A stretch of 64,000 bases of DNA, from positions 1-64,000 of the forward strand of contig KB722748.1 of the NCBI GenBank assembly GCA_000349905.1, in the 5' to 3' direction. The translations under genes and the position numbers were made by a program. The notes below the pieces were generated by a model, which searched no databases, was not told the origin of the DNA, and was given only the letters and a program-made list of their open reading frames with translations. Source of the stretch: Volvariella volvacea V23 (Eukaryota > Basidiomycota > Agaricomycetes > Agaricales > Pluteaceae). Shown here one piece after another: positions 32,597 to 44,911 of this stretch. Each line of letters opens with the position of its first letter. The first letter of the stretch is position 1.

Positions 32597-34788
32597 ATGC
32601 ATTCGGACGCATTTGATGTTATACCATTCGAGGTGAGTTCTCTCCCTCAGCAGCAGAGCCGTGGGTAGCAGCCACCCCGTGTCATCGTCCATCCACGCTC
32701 AAGGGTGTTGTGGTCTAATTATGCCTGCAATCTGATTCAAATTTTCATTCGTAGGACATTAAAGGGGATTGGAAGAAATTGGGGTCAGGATCGTTCGGCA
32801 ACGTATACAAGGGTATGCAGGATGCCACTACCTCTCATGCTTGTGCTGATACCCGGGCTCAGGCACCTACCTTGGGATTGATGTCGCGATCAAGGAAGTG
32901 CTACCCTCCAAAGACTACGACGTCGCGAAATACTTTGAGCGCGAGTGGCGTCTCATGAAGGAATGCAGGCATCCCAACATCTGTCTCTTCATCGGCCTGA
33001 GTCGAGCCCCTGACCCAGACGGCCGCATCTTCATCGTCTCTGAATTCATCGAAAATGGAAACGTGCGGGTATATATCCACGACAAGACTAAGCCATTCCC
33101 GTGGAGGTTGAGGCTTTCATTCGCCACCGATGCCGCCCGAGCTCTTGCCTACCTCCACGCCAGGAGATGCATACACCGTGATCTCAAAGGCGAAAACCTC
33201 CTCGTCACCGCCAACGGACGACTCAAAGTCACCGATTTCGGCTTTGCTCGGATAGCGGCTCGCAACGAAGAGGAGATGAAACGCCTCACATTCTGCGGCA
33301 CAGACTCCTACATGTCCCCCGAAATCCTACTAGGAGAAGAATTCGACCTACCCACAGACGTATTCTCGCTTGGCATCATATTTTGTGAAATTGCCGCACG
33401 CAAGTTGGCTGACGACCACACATTCAAACGGCACCCTCCCTCTTTCGGTTTAGACCCTGATGAACTCCGTAAACGCGCTAGCCCAGGCTGTCCGCCTGAT
33501 TTCGTCGCTTTAGCTCTCGACTGTATATCCGTCAACCCAGCTGACCGACCCACTACAAGGCAGATCTTAGAGCGACTTCGACTCATCGAGGCTGAAGTGC
33601 TCTTGCGCCCTAACGAGGAGGACGTCCATGTGGGCAGCATCAAGCTCATGACGGGCGGGGTGAAGAAGGGCGGACCACCACGCATCCCAAGCTTCGGAAT
33701 GGGGATTGGAAAGGAAATTAGAGGAAACGGTGCTACATCCGATGACAGTGATGAGGAATTGATAGAAGCCGTCGAGGGACTGGCCAAAGTCGGATTGGAT
33801 GGTACTGGTAAGCTCTTTCGTACCTCGTGTCGTATCCATGCCCTTTCGGTGCACTCAATGCCTAAACTAGTAGACTCTGGAAATCAACCGTTATTGCAGA
33901 AAGCTTCGACGGCGTCGAGCTTCTCGGAATACAGTACGACGGTCATTCGCGGACACTCTCATCAGCAGGGAACAAATACCCAGCCGCCTTCGCTCTCATC
34001 TATCCTCACTATCCGTCCAGTCCCAGATCCAAATGAAACGCCAAATCCAGTTCTACCAGCCACGCCTATATCCTCTTCCGAATCAGCCACAAGTGGGTCT
34101 ATATTCCATGGCTCTCAACCTCCCACACAGCAGCAGTACGAAGACCCGCTCGGAAACTCGTCCATCTTTTCAATCGCCACAATGGACACGTATCATACCG
34201 CGCATTCAGCATCTTCGGTTATTTCCAGCGCGAGAGCTACGGAAGGTGGCTCTACGATCAGGTCGCTGGAAGGCGCACCTCTGGTTCATCGGTTTACGCT
34301 GCTGAAACCTGGGGGAAGGCAGAAGAGAAATAGCGGTTCGGCTTCACCTCCTCACGGCCATGGACAAGGACATGGGCACGGGCATGGAGAAGGAGGCGCG
34401 AGCTGGAACCCGTTGGAGCTGTTCTTCTCGAGCGGGCTGTTGGTTGCGAAATGCGATTTGTGTGGAAAGAGGATTGGGTGGAAGCCTGTTTTGGAGTGTG
34501 ATGATTGCGGTTTGAAGTGAGATCACCATTTCATTTCATTTGCCTTTCTTCTTATGTCCGACTGCTCTCCTTTGCTCATGCTGATTGTTATATAGGGCCC
34601 ACGTGAAGTGTGGTGAATTCGCGCCTAGGGATTGTGGATTGCGGCCTGTCAAGCCGTTGGCGCAGCATCACAATCAGCAGCATGTGCCTTTGATGCCCTT
34701 ACCCCCTGGTCCACCTGTGGTGGCGTCTAAAGCTGCAAAGCAAAGCGGTGTACAGTCCCTCGGGAACGGTAGGCCACCCGCTCGATGA
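32597..34788 (+). CDS. LIMK-like TKL protein kinase with C-terminal C1-type zinc finger
   Basis: Exons 32597-32632, 32755-32812, 32863-34516 and 34596-34788. A probable further intron at 33808-33870 (63 nt, GTAAGC...CTAAACTAG) is a multiple of three with no stop, giving 625 aa spliced or 646 aa retained. The kinase domain has 'LGSGSFGNVYKG' (residues 21-32), Lys42 in 'VAIKE', 'HRDLKGENLL' (136-145) and 'TDFGFAR' (Asp156), then 'GTDSYMSPEIL'. All catalytic residues are present. Next comes a Ser/Thr/Pro-rich linker with a His-Gly run 'GHGQGHGHGHGEGG'. The C-terminus 'CDLCGKRI' ... 'CDDCGLKAHVKCGEFAPRDCG' is a C1-like finger that may bind lipid. The domain order suggests membrane or cytoskeletal signalling (inference). 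Confidence 0.88.
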
Positions 34789-35494
34789 TACCAATTACGC
34801 ACGGTTTTCATGAGCACGCATCCCACCCCGGTTGTGGCGAAGAAGCGAAACGATGAAATGGACATGATATAACGAAATAGATTCAAATCAAGTATACGCA
34901 GTTGATGATCCCATGATTCACGATGATGACGATTTTTGTTTTACGACCTTTTTTTTATCCCTCTTACCCCAGCTTTGTATTACTCGCCATGGCGTTTTAG
35001 TGTTTGTTCTACTACCAGCGTTACCATTACCGCTACCTGTCTTTATTGTTCACTCTGAGCTTGGACATTTCGTTCTTGAGCACGATGATTTTGTGGTCGT
35101 GCGTGTTTTAGTTTTTTTGATACCGTACTGTATCGTAGTGTTGTTTTGTGTTCTTGACCGTGATGTCGACTCTCGAGTTTTGTACTTGACTACCCGCTCT
35201 TTTGACCCCCTTCAGTATTAGTATTTACGCCATGATGCATCACTGTGCTGTGTCGAAGATGCTCCGGTGCTGTCTTTAATGCTAGCTGGCCGGCCGGCTT
35301 TTGCAAGCGCTGAACGAATGAAGGCTTTATGCAGCATCCACCTCGAGTGCTGGTTGAACTTTAGACGTTCTATCTCTATTGAAGCCTAACACAGGTGTAG
35401 GTCCGATCCAGAATCGCTATAATTCCGACTTGAAGCAGGGTGTGAGACACCTACAAAATCACGAACGATCAAAATCAACGGACCCTTGCTCTGG
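34789..35494. other. Intergenic between convergent genes
   Basis: About 700 bp, T-rich after 34930, between the 3' ends of the kinase and the Crinkler-like gene. A 102-residue frame at 34913 is hydrophobic and low complexity and is not supported as a gene. Confidence 0.5.
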
Positions 35495-37365
35495 TTAAAC
35501 TTGAGCGCAAGTACGACCTTCCACTGCCATTCGCAGAGCGCACACCGACCCCTTCACTTTGAGTCTCTTGTCTTCAAAACCAGCTGGAAGCGTCCAAATG
35601 TATTTGCGTGCAGGGGTAGTCGGAATCACCAATATATAGCGAATGACCACTCCCCAAGAGTTCCAACGCTTGGATGCCTTTTCCTCAGCCTTCTCTCGAA
35701 GGGACTGGATACTATAATAGCCCCAAGAAGAACACCCACGCCTATGTCCGATCGTCATTTGCAGAACATTCACAATGATCAGGCCTTTGTCGCCGTCAGA
35801 ATTGGGTTCTACAAAGTCAAAGCAGAAGGCGTCGTAGAGGGGGGTATTCGCGTGAGAAGACACATGATATCGATCGTCGACTGTAATCTCGTTGGAGTCG
35901 CTCCAAAAAACGATTTCCCGCTTTCTAGTGACCATAACATTCGAATAGCTACTGCCAGCATACTCTACTGGCACCGCATCTTCATCGATGGGACCCGCGG
36001 ATTGAGGGGAGCCAAGTTCTGTCCCTTTATCTGCCGCGTAATTGCCAATGGAGATAGACTCGTCTGCGGGTGAGGAAGTGTCAAGGACAAATGTGGTGCT
36101 GGTGGGAGTCTGCCGTTCCATTTCGACCAGCGGGAGATTGACCGTGGACCCCCACTCCCCGCAAATGACTCTGCTAGCGAATGACTCAAATACCCAGCCA
36201 CCTAAAAATCCGCTTTCTGGGGACAGATGGAAAGTGCTGATTAGATCCCGTGATGCCTCGTACTGAAGTAGTGATAGCTTTTGTCGAACTCTGGTAGCAA
36301 TATAGGGGGAGGTGAATTGAATGGTTGCAATGTCGCTGTCCTTATTATTCTGATGGACGCGGAGGATAGCGAAGAGCCTGTGGAACACAGAGTCGGGAGA
36401 TGTTCGGCAATCTGCGACTGCGTAGTAGAAGTCTCGACGTTGAATCTGAGAAAGTCCATCAGACAGCTTCGACTCAAAGGTATTGGGGTATTGCAAAGCC
36501 TCAAAAAACCTCCTGGCGTCGAAAGGTCCAGCTCTGGACATGACGTCATCCAGTCTCGAGCTGATCGCCAACCGTTCTGCAGTCTTCGACCTTGCATACC
36601 AAGGTTGTAGGCGTAGTCTGCCAGGACCTAATCAAATTCTATGCTGAGACGTCGATGCATGGGGACTTACGCGTCCTTGATTTCGTTTGGTGACCAAGGT
36701 TGGATGTACCATACAACGCCGCGCCTGAGTTCCAGTACGGGCTTATAGGCACTCTCATCGAGGGAAGACGCAAAGATCAGGTTTGCGCGACTCAGGATTA
36801 AATCGCGATGGGGTGCTTTCGGGGCCTGTTCACTTGCATCTATCAAAGCTAAGACGGAAGGAGAGGTGTCGGGGATATCAGATATTTGGAGTGATGTGGT
36901 GGCTATACTGAAAGATCCATTTTTCGTAAATAGATAAGTGATATTGCCAAAAGGATAGCACAGTGGGCAACTTTTCGGCCATTCGGCGCCTCAGGTAATA
37001 AAGAAGGCCAACTGATTTGCCTAAATGAAATCAGCTTAATTTAAGGTGTAGAATACGAATCTCATACCAATCCCAGGAGATCCACTGATCACGACAGCTG
37101 CGTCATCCCAGTCGAAGAAATCAGCCGCTCTATTATACATTGAAATATACTCCTCACGAATTAGAAAGGATTGCGCTTTACGAAAACCAGTTCTATCCAC
37201 GAGGTTTATAGCAACAGTGACTTGGGGAATCGTGATAATTGCAGAAGGTTCGAGTTCGACACCCCACCAAGATTGATGAAAGGCCAACCACTCCTTATCT
37301 TGAAGGTGCCTCCAATTATTTCCTTCGCGCATATTCTCTATTGTACATGGCGAAGTCGGCATCAA
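35495..37365 (-). pseudogene. Crinkler/RHS-like P-loop NTPase gene with one frameshift
   Basis: Exon 1 has 'EWLAFHQSWWGVELEPS', 'VTVAINLVDRTGFRKAQSFL' and the Walker A start 'AVVISGSPGIG', completed after an intron at 37065-37018 by 'KSVGLLYYL'. The reading shifts by one base near 36980 between 'RRRMAEKLPTV' and 'YPFGNITYLFTKNGS'. It continues through 'LALIDASEQAP' and 'WYIQPWSPNEIKDA', then a 53-nt intron, to the C-terminal domain ending at 35495 ('FHLSPESGFLGGWVFESFA'). The arrangement is that of Crinkler/retrotransposon-hotspot-like proteins common in Agaricomycetes, whose role is poorly known. The frameshift is the only defect I see, so it may be a recent lesion or an assembly error. The 5' start is unresolved and may include earlier exons. 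Confidence 0.68.
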
Positions 37366-38242
37366 TGTGTTCGCGACCAGAGAGGATTGATCAAGACATA
37401 AGATGCCAAGTAGGTGTTTGGATTTGTGTCACTCAGGAGGCTTATGTGAGGAGCAACGGCATAGAACTACACCGAAGTGAACAGTGTGCATACCAATCAG
37501 TGAATTGCTCAATCGTTCGTCGCTGTGAGGTCCCGAAGGGAGTTACCCAGTTCTCATCCTAAAGGATTGAAGTATATGGATGGAAATCTGAGGGGTTCAC
37601 TGAGTGCTTACAGATTGTTTCTAGTTTTAATTGGAACGTAAAGGCAGGCCGTTGCTTTAAACTTGTTGCTCCTGGGCTGAAGACGCTTTTGACCTATGAC
37701 CACGGTGCAAAGAAGCGGATCATCGACTGGATGAAGAGTTTCAAAGATCTGTACTTACCGAGAGAAGAGGAGGAACGCCAGGCCAGACACCAATAGAAAG
37801 CTGTCTGAGTTCCTTGGACGACAATTATTTGCCTATTTGAGATACAAGGATAAACTAGGTGGAAGTAAAGGCCTAAGGTGGCTAGTGGTAATACCATTGG
37901 AGTTAGCGTTGACCGCTGCGAAACTCAAGCAGAGGGAATTAGGGACTCTTCGTATAGCCTCAACAGTAGCCAATATTAGCATTTCACCTGTCGGACAAGT
38001 CACGTAGAATGGAGAGCAGCCGACAACATAATGTCGTCAAACAAGGAAAGCTAATATGATGCCTTACCTAGTAGGCTCAATAGAATATTGCAATGCACGA
38101 CTTAAAGCAATGCGAATGCTCGCGTGCCATCTCGGGTTCCGGGCAGTATTGCGTATCATTCAAATACGAGTAATTGTCACAGATAGAGGTATGTGGAAAT
38201 AAATATATTGACCAGGGATTATGCACGCAGAATTTCAGCACT
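37366..38242. other. Region between the Crinkler-like and MLKL-like genes
   Basis: No confident gene. A minus-strand stretch at about 37560-37500 reads 'ENWVTPFGTSQRRTIEQFT' and may be an upstream exon of the Crinkler-like gene, but I could not join it in frame. Confidence 0.45.
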
Positions 38243-41200
38243 TTAGGAAGACGAAAAATCTTCTGGGTGTAATTGCACCCAATTTATAAAGCCATTACAC
38301 CTAAGCAAGCAAACGAAATTTACGGTCAGTATTGACGGAATTAGAACATGCTCATTCTGCAGCACGGAATATAACGCACCACCCAATCTTATAAGTCCAG
38401 TGCCTGTCCAGGTTCGGTGGAGTCGTTCCTTTCGGAACGGCCATAGGACTATGAGACCAATAAGGCTGCCATTCAGGATCTGAGTCTCCACAAGTCATTA
38501 AGTACATGATAGATGGTATTGACGGCTCTAGAGGGGGTATGTGATTTTGGTGAGGAAAGCGTGTATGAGCCTGAGTCGGGTGGGAAGGATGTCCAAAGCC
38601 TGGCCGCTGGGGGAATCCGAATCCTGGAGGAACTGGCGTTGGTCCTCTATTGCTAAATGGAAGTGGAAGGGGTGCAGGACGGAAATCCCGTATGTAGAAA
38701 TCTTGGGTGACACCTGCTCGTATGACTGGAAGAGATTTGTGAGAGCCAGTGTTTGTAATTTAAGAGATAGCACCTACTCAAAATAAGTTCTTCGGGTTTT
38801 ATGCTGTGCTGTTCAGCAAGGCGTTGTGCATTGTCGAGCATAAATTTCCATGTCTGCCCCACATCGACGATGGAGTGCTCGTGAGTGACCTGGCAGTCGA
38901 TTTGTTTCCTCGGCGGAACGGATATCGGCCAGCTGAGGATATTTTTGTCAACGCATCAATAAACTACGAGATGGTTACCTACCAATGGATATTCTGAGGA
39001 AGTGGGAATGATTGCATAGGAACACGCGGAATACCGAAATCATCCCAACACCACTGTGAGCCATAAGCTTTTGCTTCCCTTCTGTAACCGCTTTCCTCTT
39101 TCACAACATGATCTTTGAAAATGTTACCTAACTTCATAAATGCATTAAAATCATTTCCTCCATCCAGGAGATAACCAAAGTCTCCAGCTTCAAACTTGTG
39201 AGGAGGAATAGACGAATTCTGGTACCACGAATGATTGTGAGTGTTCGCCTCGATATTTGTGAGTCGGACTTGACGAAGGGAGAGTTTGGGAGGTTCTAGA
39301 GGGAGGTCATCTTCGAGGTTATCCTCAGGCTCGATTAATTCAGTAATGCGAGCAGGAAGCGATGGTGGTGCATTCTCCGCTGGCAACAGGCCCCGAATTA
39401 GAGATACGATATGAGTGATACTCCTCGTCATGTCTCCCTTATCTATTGCAAAGAGGGAGTGAGGTACTATGAACTCCACCAGTGGCATTAGCATCGCACC
39501 TATTCCATCGTCTCGTTTGTACTGGAGGACTCCAGAGTTTGGTAATAACTGGTATACTTAGTTTCAGCACATATATGCGCGATCTAAGCGTACCTACTTT
39601 GAGAACAGAACCTCTAAGACTTTCTGTGAGACCATAGTTACGGGCAGTAACCCAATTTCCCGTGTCCAGGGGAGGTAATCCCATGATCAATTTATTGGAG
39701 CCGTCCACTCGGAATGTAGCTTTCTGGAATTCCTTTAAATATGGACTCAAACTGGCGAAGGGCTCAGGCGACTTACATCTACAAAGTCTTGCAGGCCATG
39801 GTCGTCGAGACCACGCTGGCGCTGAAGGTAGAACGTGGCTTCCTTTATGGTAACTGAGCATATGTTACCCCATTTCTCACCGAAAGGCACTTACCGTGAC
39901 GTCTTTGTACTGTCATGTAGGGATAAGTTTAGCGGCCCATACCCGAATATAAGGGATTATTTACGAAATTGAGAGCAAGGTTTGCACAAGCAGCCAGGCC
40001 CTCCTTCCGCAATACATTTAGGAGGAGTGATGGTGCGGCCCGGGTTTGCACTGGAGAGTCCCCACTTCAATCCACAATGCACACTTCTGTGTCAAATCAC
40101 ATACCATTTGAAAGCACGATGAATGGTGTTGGTGCATCTCCGGCTGAGTACCCGACTAACTGAGGGAGATTCGGGTGGCTAGGATAACTATTAGAACCAT
40201 CACTAAGCTTTTCCAAATAACATACTATATGTTCTGAAGAAGCTTAACATCGTGCAACCAATGCTAGACCAGGAACGATCAATCACTCTTCTCATGGCTG
40301 GTGGGATCATTGTAACATACGCGAAGAGCCTGATTTTGTTGTCCATCATAGCGTTTAACAAGCTGGGTTCGTCCATCTATTTCGGCGATAGCTGCATTTG
40401 ACCACCAACCATCGTTCATTTTTGAGTTTGTTTTCAATCGCACCCCTGATTGGTGAAAACGGCGGAACTATGCGAGTAATGCATGAGACAGGAATTGTGA
40501 AAACCACTCGCTTTCGTAGAAGGGATGAAATGTCTCTTACGCCGTGATCTTCGAGAACACCCTCTGTGTAAAGGTTAATATCTTCGACTGGCTCTTCAGG
40601 TGTTTCTAAAAGCGGAGCATGCTGCTCCTCGTGTATCCCAATAAATTTGGATTCGGGTGACGCGCTGCCCTCTTGAGGAGAATAAGGTGGCGGTGCCTCT
40701 GGACCGCCCGCGCTCGTAGGCACACCACCATCTGGATTAGCAACGGCGTGGTGGATATCAATCAGGGTCGCAATCTGACAGACTTTTGAGTGAGTGTTTG
40801 TCAGAGAAAATCAACTGAACAAGTACCTGGAAAGACTTTATTGCATCGTCGAGCATAGCATGAAAATCTGCTAATGCAGCTTCAACAGAAAATTTTCTGA
40901 CGAAGCGTTCGCCCCATGAGGCCTTTGCCTGAGCTTCCATAAACTGCAGTATGCGGGTTAATGTCCTAAAAGTTGAATGTAACGTAAACATGGTAATGAA
41001 CGACGTGCATGGCAAGCACCAGCATCCTGCACTCACTGCTCAAATCTTTGCAAGTTTCTGATCAACAATGGTGGGGCCCGGTGCCACCTTCCATCCATCT
41101 GGTCTGCGATATCTTCCAAAATAGCCGCACACCTCCGAGCCAGACTGCCATAGTTCAAGTTGATAAACTTCAGGTTTGTCCCTACGCAAGTAACGTACCG

Positions 41201-41528
41201 TTTACAAGCCTCCTTATTAGACTGTCCGTATCATTAATCATGGCAGTTCTAACTAGTTGAGAACAAAGGGCAGTCCTGAATTCGAGGAACTGAGGCCGCA
41301 CCTGTACTTCCTGAAACTGTATTCTAGCAAGACCGTATTCAAAAAGGCCGCACTTACTTGAACAGTTGTGAGAATGCTACCAACTATTGACACCGCTGCC
41401 GCCGCTGGAGGAAACAAGGCCATGTTCGACAAGTCCCTGGTGACTGCTGAGGCTACGATAATTGCTTGTAAAGCATCCCCTTTCGTGGGCTTTGGTAATT
41501 TCGGGATGCGTATGATTCGCAAAGCCAT
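38243..41528 (-). CDS. MLKL-like protein: N-terminal helical bundle plus pseudokinase
   Basis: About a dozen exons, all readable. The N-terminal part 'MALRIIRIPKLPKPTKGDAL', 'AAAAVSIVGSILTTVQ', 'RRCAAILEDIADQMDGRWH', 'RFVRKFSVEAALADFHAML' forms a four-helix region like the MLKL N-terminal domain. A linker follows with the WW-ligand motif PPPY in 'EAPPPYSPQEG'. A 73-nt intron (donor GTAAGA) brings 'NDGWWSNAAIAEIDGRTQLV' and 'KRYDG' in frame. Then come 'HPNLPQLVGYS' and 'TPFIVLSN' (strand beta3 Lys to hinge), a helical C-lobe with 'WVTARNYGLTESLRGSVLK', and 'EANTHNHSWYQNSS'. I find no HRD or DFG, so it is a pseudokinase. A Pro-rich tail ends 'GFINWVQLHPEDF'. Related proteins drive membrane-permeabilising cell death; that role here is inference. 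Confidence 0.72.
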
Positions 41529-42633
41529 CACTTGGGACTTCGACCCTCCTTAGACTGGTTGAGATAATGGCAGGTAACCGCAACGACAATATATTCACAC
41601 CGAATACACAAGCGGCTATTTGTGTCCTACCCCAAATGGAGTAAATCTCACAGGTTTGTTATAGCCTGCCAGCGCGAATGTCCTTGTGTTGCATGCTCTG
41701 TGGATCCATCACCACTGCCATCCTGCGTTGCGCCGAACTCGAAATGCCCCCCGTACGCTAGAGCATGCAAGGTCCTAATGGCTTGATACAGTAATACCGG
41801 ATTCAATGAAAGGGTGGGTACAAGGCGACAGTTTAGGTAGTCAACCAGGTAACGACAAGCCTTCGGGTTGGCACCGTCGCGACGGTTGGGCGGGAAAAGC
41901 TAGCATACCGAACCAAACAAAAGAAATTTCAACCTTGAACACAGAATCCTCGCATAAGCCTATATGCTCATATTCCAGGTCTTTCTGTTACCCTTACAGA
42001 ATGCTCGCTAAGTAGGAGGTGCCAATGACAGCAGTATGAGTATTTGGAGTCCAGGGGCCAGTAGGTTGAGGTATATGCAGTGAGTTCTTACCGCACACAA
42101 AGTACAATACCACAGTTCGTGGCGTTCCCAGCCTGCCCTTGACATGCTCAATGCGAGGCTCTGAGAATTCAAGGTTTTTGTTCTCCATTCAGACTTGGCC
42201 CAGTCCCTCGATACCCGTTGCGAAGGAAGCAAACCTCTTTTGACGGAGCTAGTGTGAAGAACAATGAGAAGGGTTCACCTTATTCAGATCGTACCTCCCA
42301 TGGGGCGGATGTTGAGATGCGGACATCCCCACGTTTGGGCCGCTGTCAATCAAGAGGGCTACACAAGGCATCCCATTGGTGGAGAATAAGCTTCCATGCT
42401 GTACAATAGGAATCTGATAGAACTCGAACCATTGGATGCAATAACGGATATTAGAGGGAATTGCTGGGCGGTTGGATGTTAGGGCCTTGTTCTACTTCCT
42501 CCCTCACCTCACCGCACTTGCGTTGTTCCCCTTGACGGGATTAACAGGGGTTCCGCTTTTCTATTTCTTTCTCTTTCAGTGCTGGGTCACTTCTTGTTCA
42601 CCCTCATCACCCTTTTCCGCATATCCCTTTGTC
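41529..42633. other. Divergent intergenic region
   Basis: 1.1 kb between the starts of the MLKL-like gene (-) and the membrane-protein gene (+). Short frames only. It should carry both promoters; no element named. Confidence 0.5.
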
Positions 42634-44911
42634 ATGACCTTCACAGAACGAATCAGTGCTAGATTTCACGAAGTGGTAAGTCCATTTGATTACAGTGTGC
42701 TCTTTATTAACATAAAACAGTGTGCTCGAATAACCCTTAATCGCATCACCGTCGCTTTTTTCCTGTTCAGCTTTGTACATTGCTTTGCCCAGGGGATCAT
42801 TCAATCACTCCTAGTTTCCGTTGACGTGGATTACACCTCTGTCCTTACGGGTATCATCAAGGCAGCTAATATACCACCAAGAAATATTTCGTTCCTTCAT
42901 GGACCGTATGATGAGCTACGACTGCAAATGTGCAATGATATACCCTACGGTTTGCCGATAAGTCCCTGCACAGATATATTCCCGGTCCCCAAAGGGGAGA
43001 TAACCATCTCACCAGTAAGTTCCTTTACCCGTTTGACCAATCGAGTATCATTCGAGTTCATTGTTAGGACGATATGCTCCTGCGTCAAACTATCGTTAGT
43101 ACCCCTTCAACCGCTTGTGCCTGCTTTCGTCCTAACCCTTTGGATTCAAGTCCAATTCTATTGGTCATGGCCTAGTGGTCTCGTCTGTTCTACGCACAAA
43201 TGACACCACTATTCCGGACGGGAACGCGGTCAGACTCACAGATCGAGACGGTAACTCTATACCATTGCCAGAGAACTGCACTGGTCTACTTCTGTACCCA
43301 AAGCAAATGTTCGTTGACACCCCCGGATTTACGTTACTCATACTAGTACTCACAGACATGATCCTAACAGTCTATACAATCTCTGGAGGGAGGACCTGAC
43401 ATTTATCATCCTGCAGTTCTGGCTCTTTGCAATCTCTATGATTGCACTAATGAACGACTCCGCACCCCATATGTAAGTTCTTTGCGCATACAGCCTTGGT
43501 ACTGCAGGCTGATTCCCCGAGCAGCTTGGCAGTCCTGTGTACGCGAGGACTGCTCTCAGCGTGGTCTATATATGCGGTTTGGCGAACGAAGCACTATGAG
43601 CGTCAGTTCACTGAGTTGATCAACTCTCCACGCTCTCCTTGCCAAGTGAACCTCTTCGGTGACTATTTCAAGACACGAACTGCATATGAGGTGATAGAAT
43701 TGTCATCAGCGTACGCCTTTGTGCTCACGCGATGTCCAGTTACCAGATCTACTTCTCAATGCCACGGCGGTACTAACAGCGGGTTACCTGTCCATATCAC
43801 TGCTGAAGGTGTGTGAGCCACTTGGATCGGACGTTTGGCTCTGAACTGACGACTGCACAAGGTTTATAGTACACAATCCTTCAAGCGCCTAGGCGCTCCG
43901 GATCATATTGTCCGCATCCTCAAGGTTTGAAGAAGTTTTGTCGAGATTTGCATATCATCTGATCTTATCCCAGTTCTTCATGGCAGTGTTAGCATGCTTG
44001 CAGTTAGAAGTCTTTGTACTCCTTGCTGCGATATGCCTCTGGGTGGACGTCCTGTTCAATACTGCTATCAAGCTACTGTCTGAGCATACCGACGCATATC
44101 AAGCTGTCTTCATCTTGACTGCAATCGTAAGTTTGATTGGCTTTTACCATGGTGATGTATCTGATTGTGATCCCTCTTAACATCGCCCTGATAATCTCTG
44201 TAATTAACTAGCTTCTGCTTCCATGGATTGCTACGGTCCGTCGGGTTCTTAATCTCCCTCGGGCTATTTTTACTCATCTATTCTAGGGGTGGTATGGTAT
44301 TCGTAGGGAGATGAAATCGCTATTACTGGTGTTCCTCGGGATTGCCTTCCTGTTCATCGTGGGGTGGTCGGTCATGTTTTATTCTATCGTTTACAGGGCG
44401 TGAGTATTCACATCTTTCAAGCCCGGCACCTGATTACGATTGATCGCTCTCATCAACTTCCCCTGTACAGGACATTCATGGAGTGGCCTTTTTTCGCATG
44501 CTTGACAGTTGCATCATTCATATTGATTGTCTCAAGCATGGGATTATCCGTGATCTGTCGTCTAAACTTTGACAGAGGATTGGCACAATACCGTACGTGG
44601 ACAGCCTTCTCACAGCTCCTGACTGATTCTTACATTCACGTCTTTGGTATATCTCTCTGGGCATCACAGTTCATGCAGAAGCAGCACTGGCTTCCCTTAA
44701 CTTCACACAGGAGGTTTTCCCGCATGATGAAGAGAGAGGTACTTCTCATGACAAAGATAAAGGCCGTTCCTACTGTAAATGGAAGAAGTCGGTCTCGAGC
44801 TATGCGGATGTTGCTCCGGCTCTGCTATACTCGCAAAACTCCGGTATTGCCCCACCAACAAGAGACCTGCAGCCCATTAGACGCCCACCCAGTGTTTATA
44901 GCAGGCCATGA
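42634..44911 (+). CDS. Multi-pass membrane protein, unknown function (paralog 1)
   Basis: Exon 1 is 42634-42675 ('MTFTERISARFHEV'). Exon 2 from 42721 starts 'CARITLNRITVAFFLFSFVH', the first membrane segment, followed by an extracellular-type loop with N-glycosylation-like sites. Later exons hold 'DLTFIILQFWLFAISMIALM', 'FKTRTAYE', 'LQLEVFVLLAAICLWVDVLF', 'LLPWIATGWYGIRREMKS', 'LLLVFLGIAFLFIVGWSVMF' and 'WPFFACLTVASFILIVS'. A cytoplasmic tail ends 'RDLQPIRRPPSVYSRP' at 44911. About seven membrane spans. It shares order and motifs ('F(I)LQFWLF', 'LPW...GW..IRRE', 'CR.(N/H)F..GL..Y') with the next gene. I know the family only as conserved Agaricomycete proteins without an assigned role. Confidence 0.7.

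Noticed and set aside
36900..37020. Alternative splice acceptor to avoid the Crinkler-like frameshift
   Set aside because: The only acceptor giving the downstream frame would remove the Lys-Ser of Walker A, contrary to the family pattern.
40355..40560. Frameshift in the MLKL-like gene before 'NDGWW'
   Set aside because: A 73-nt intron with a GTAAGA donor and TAG acceptor restores the frame.
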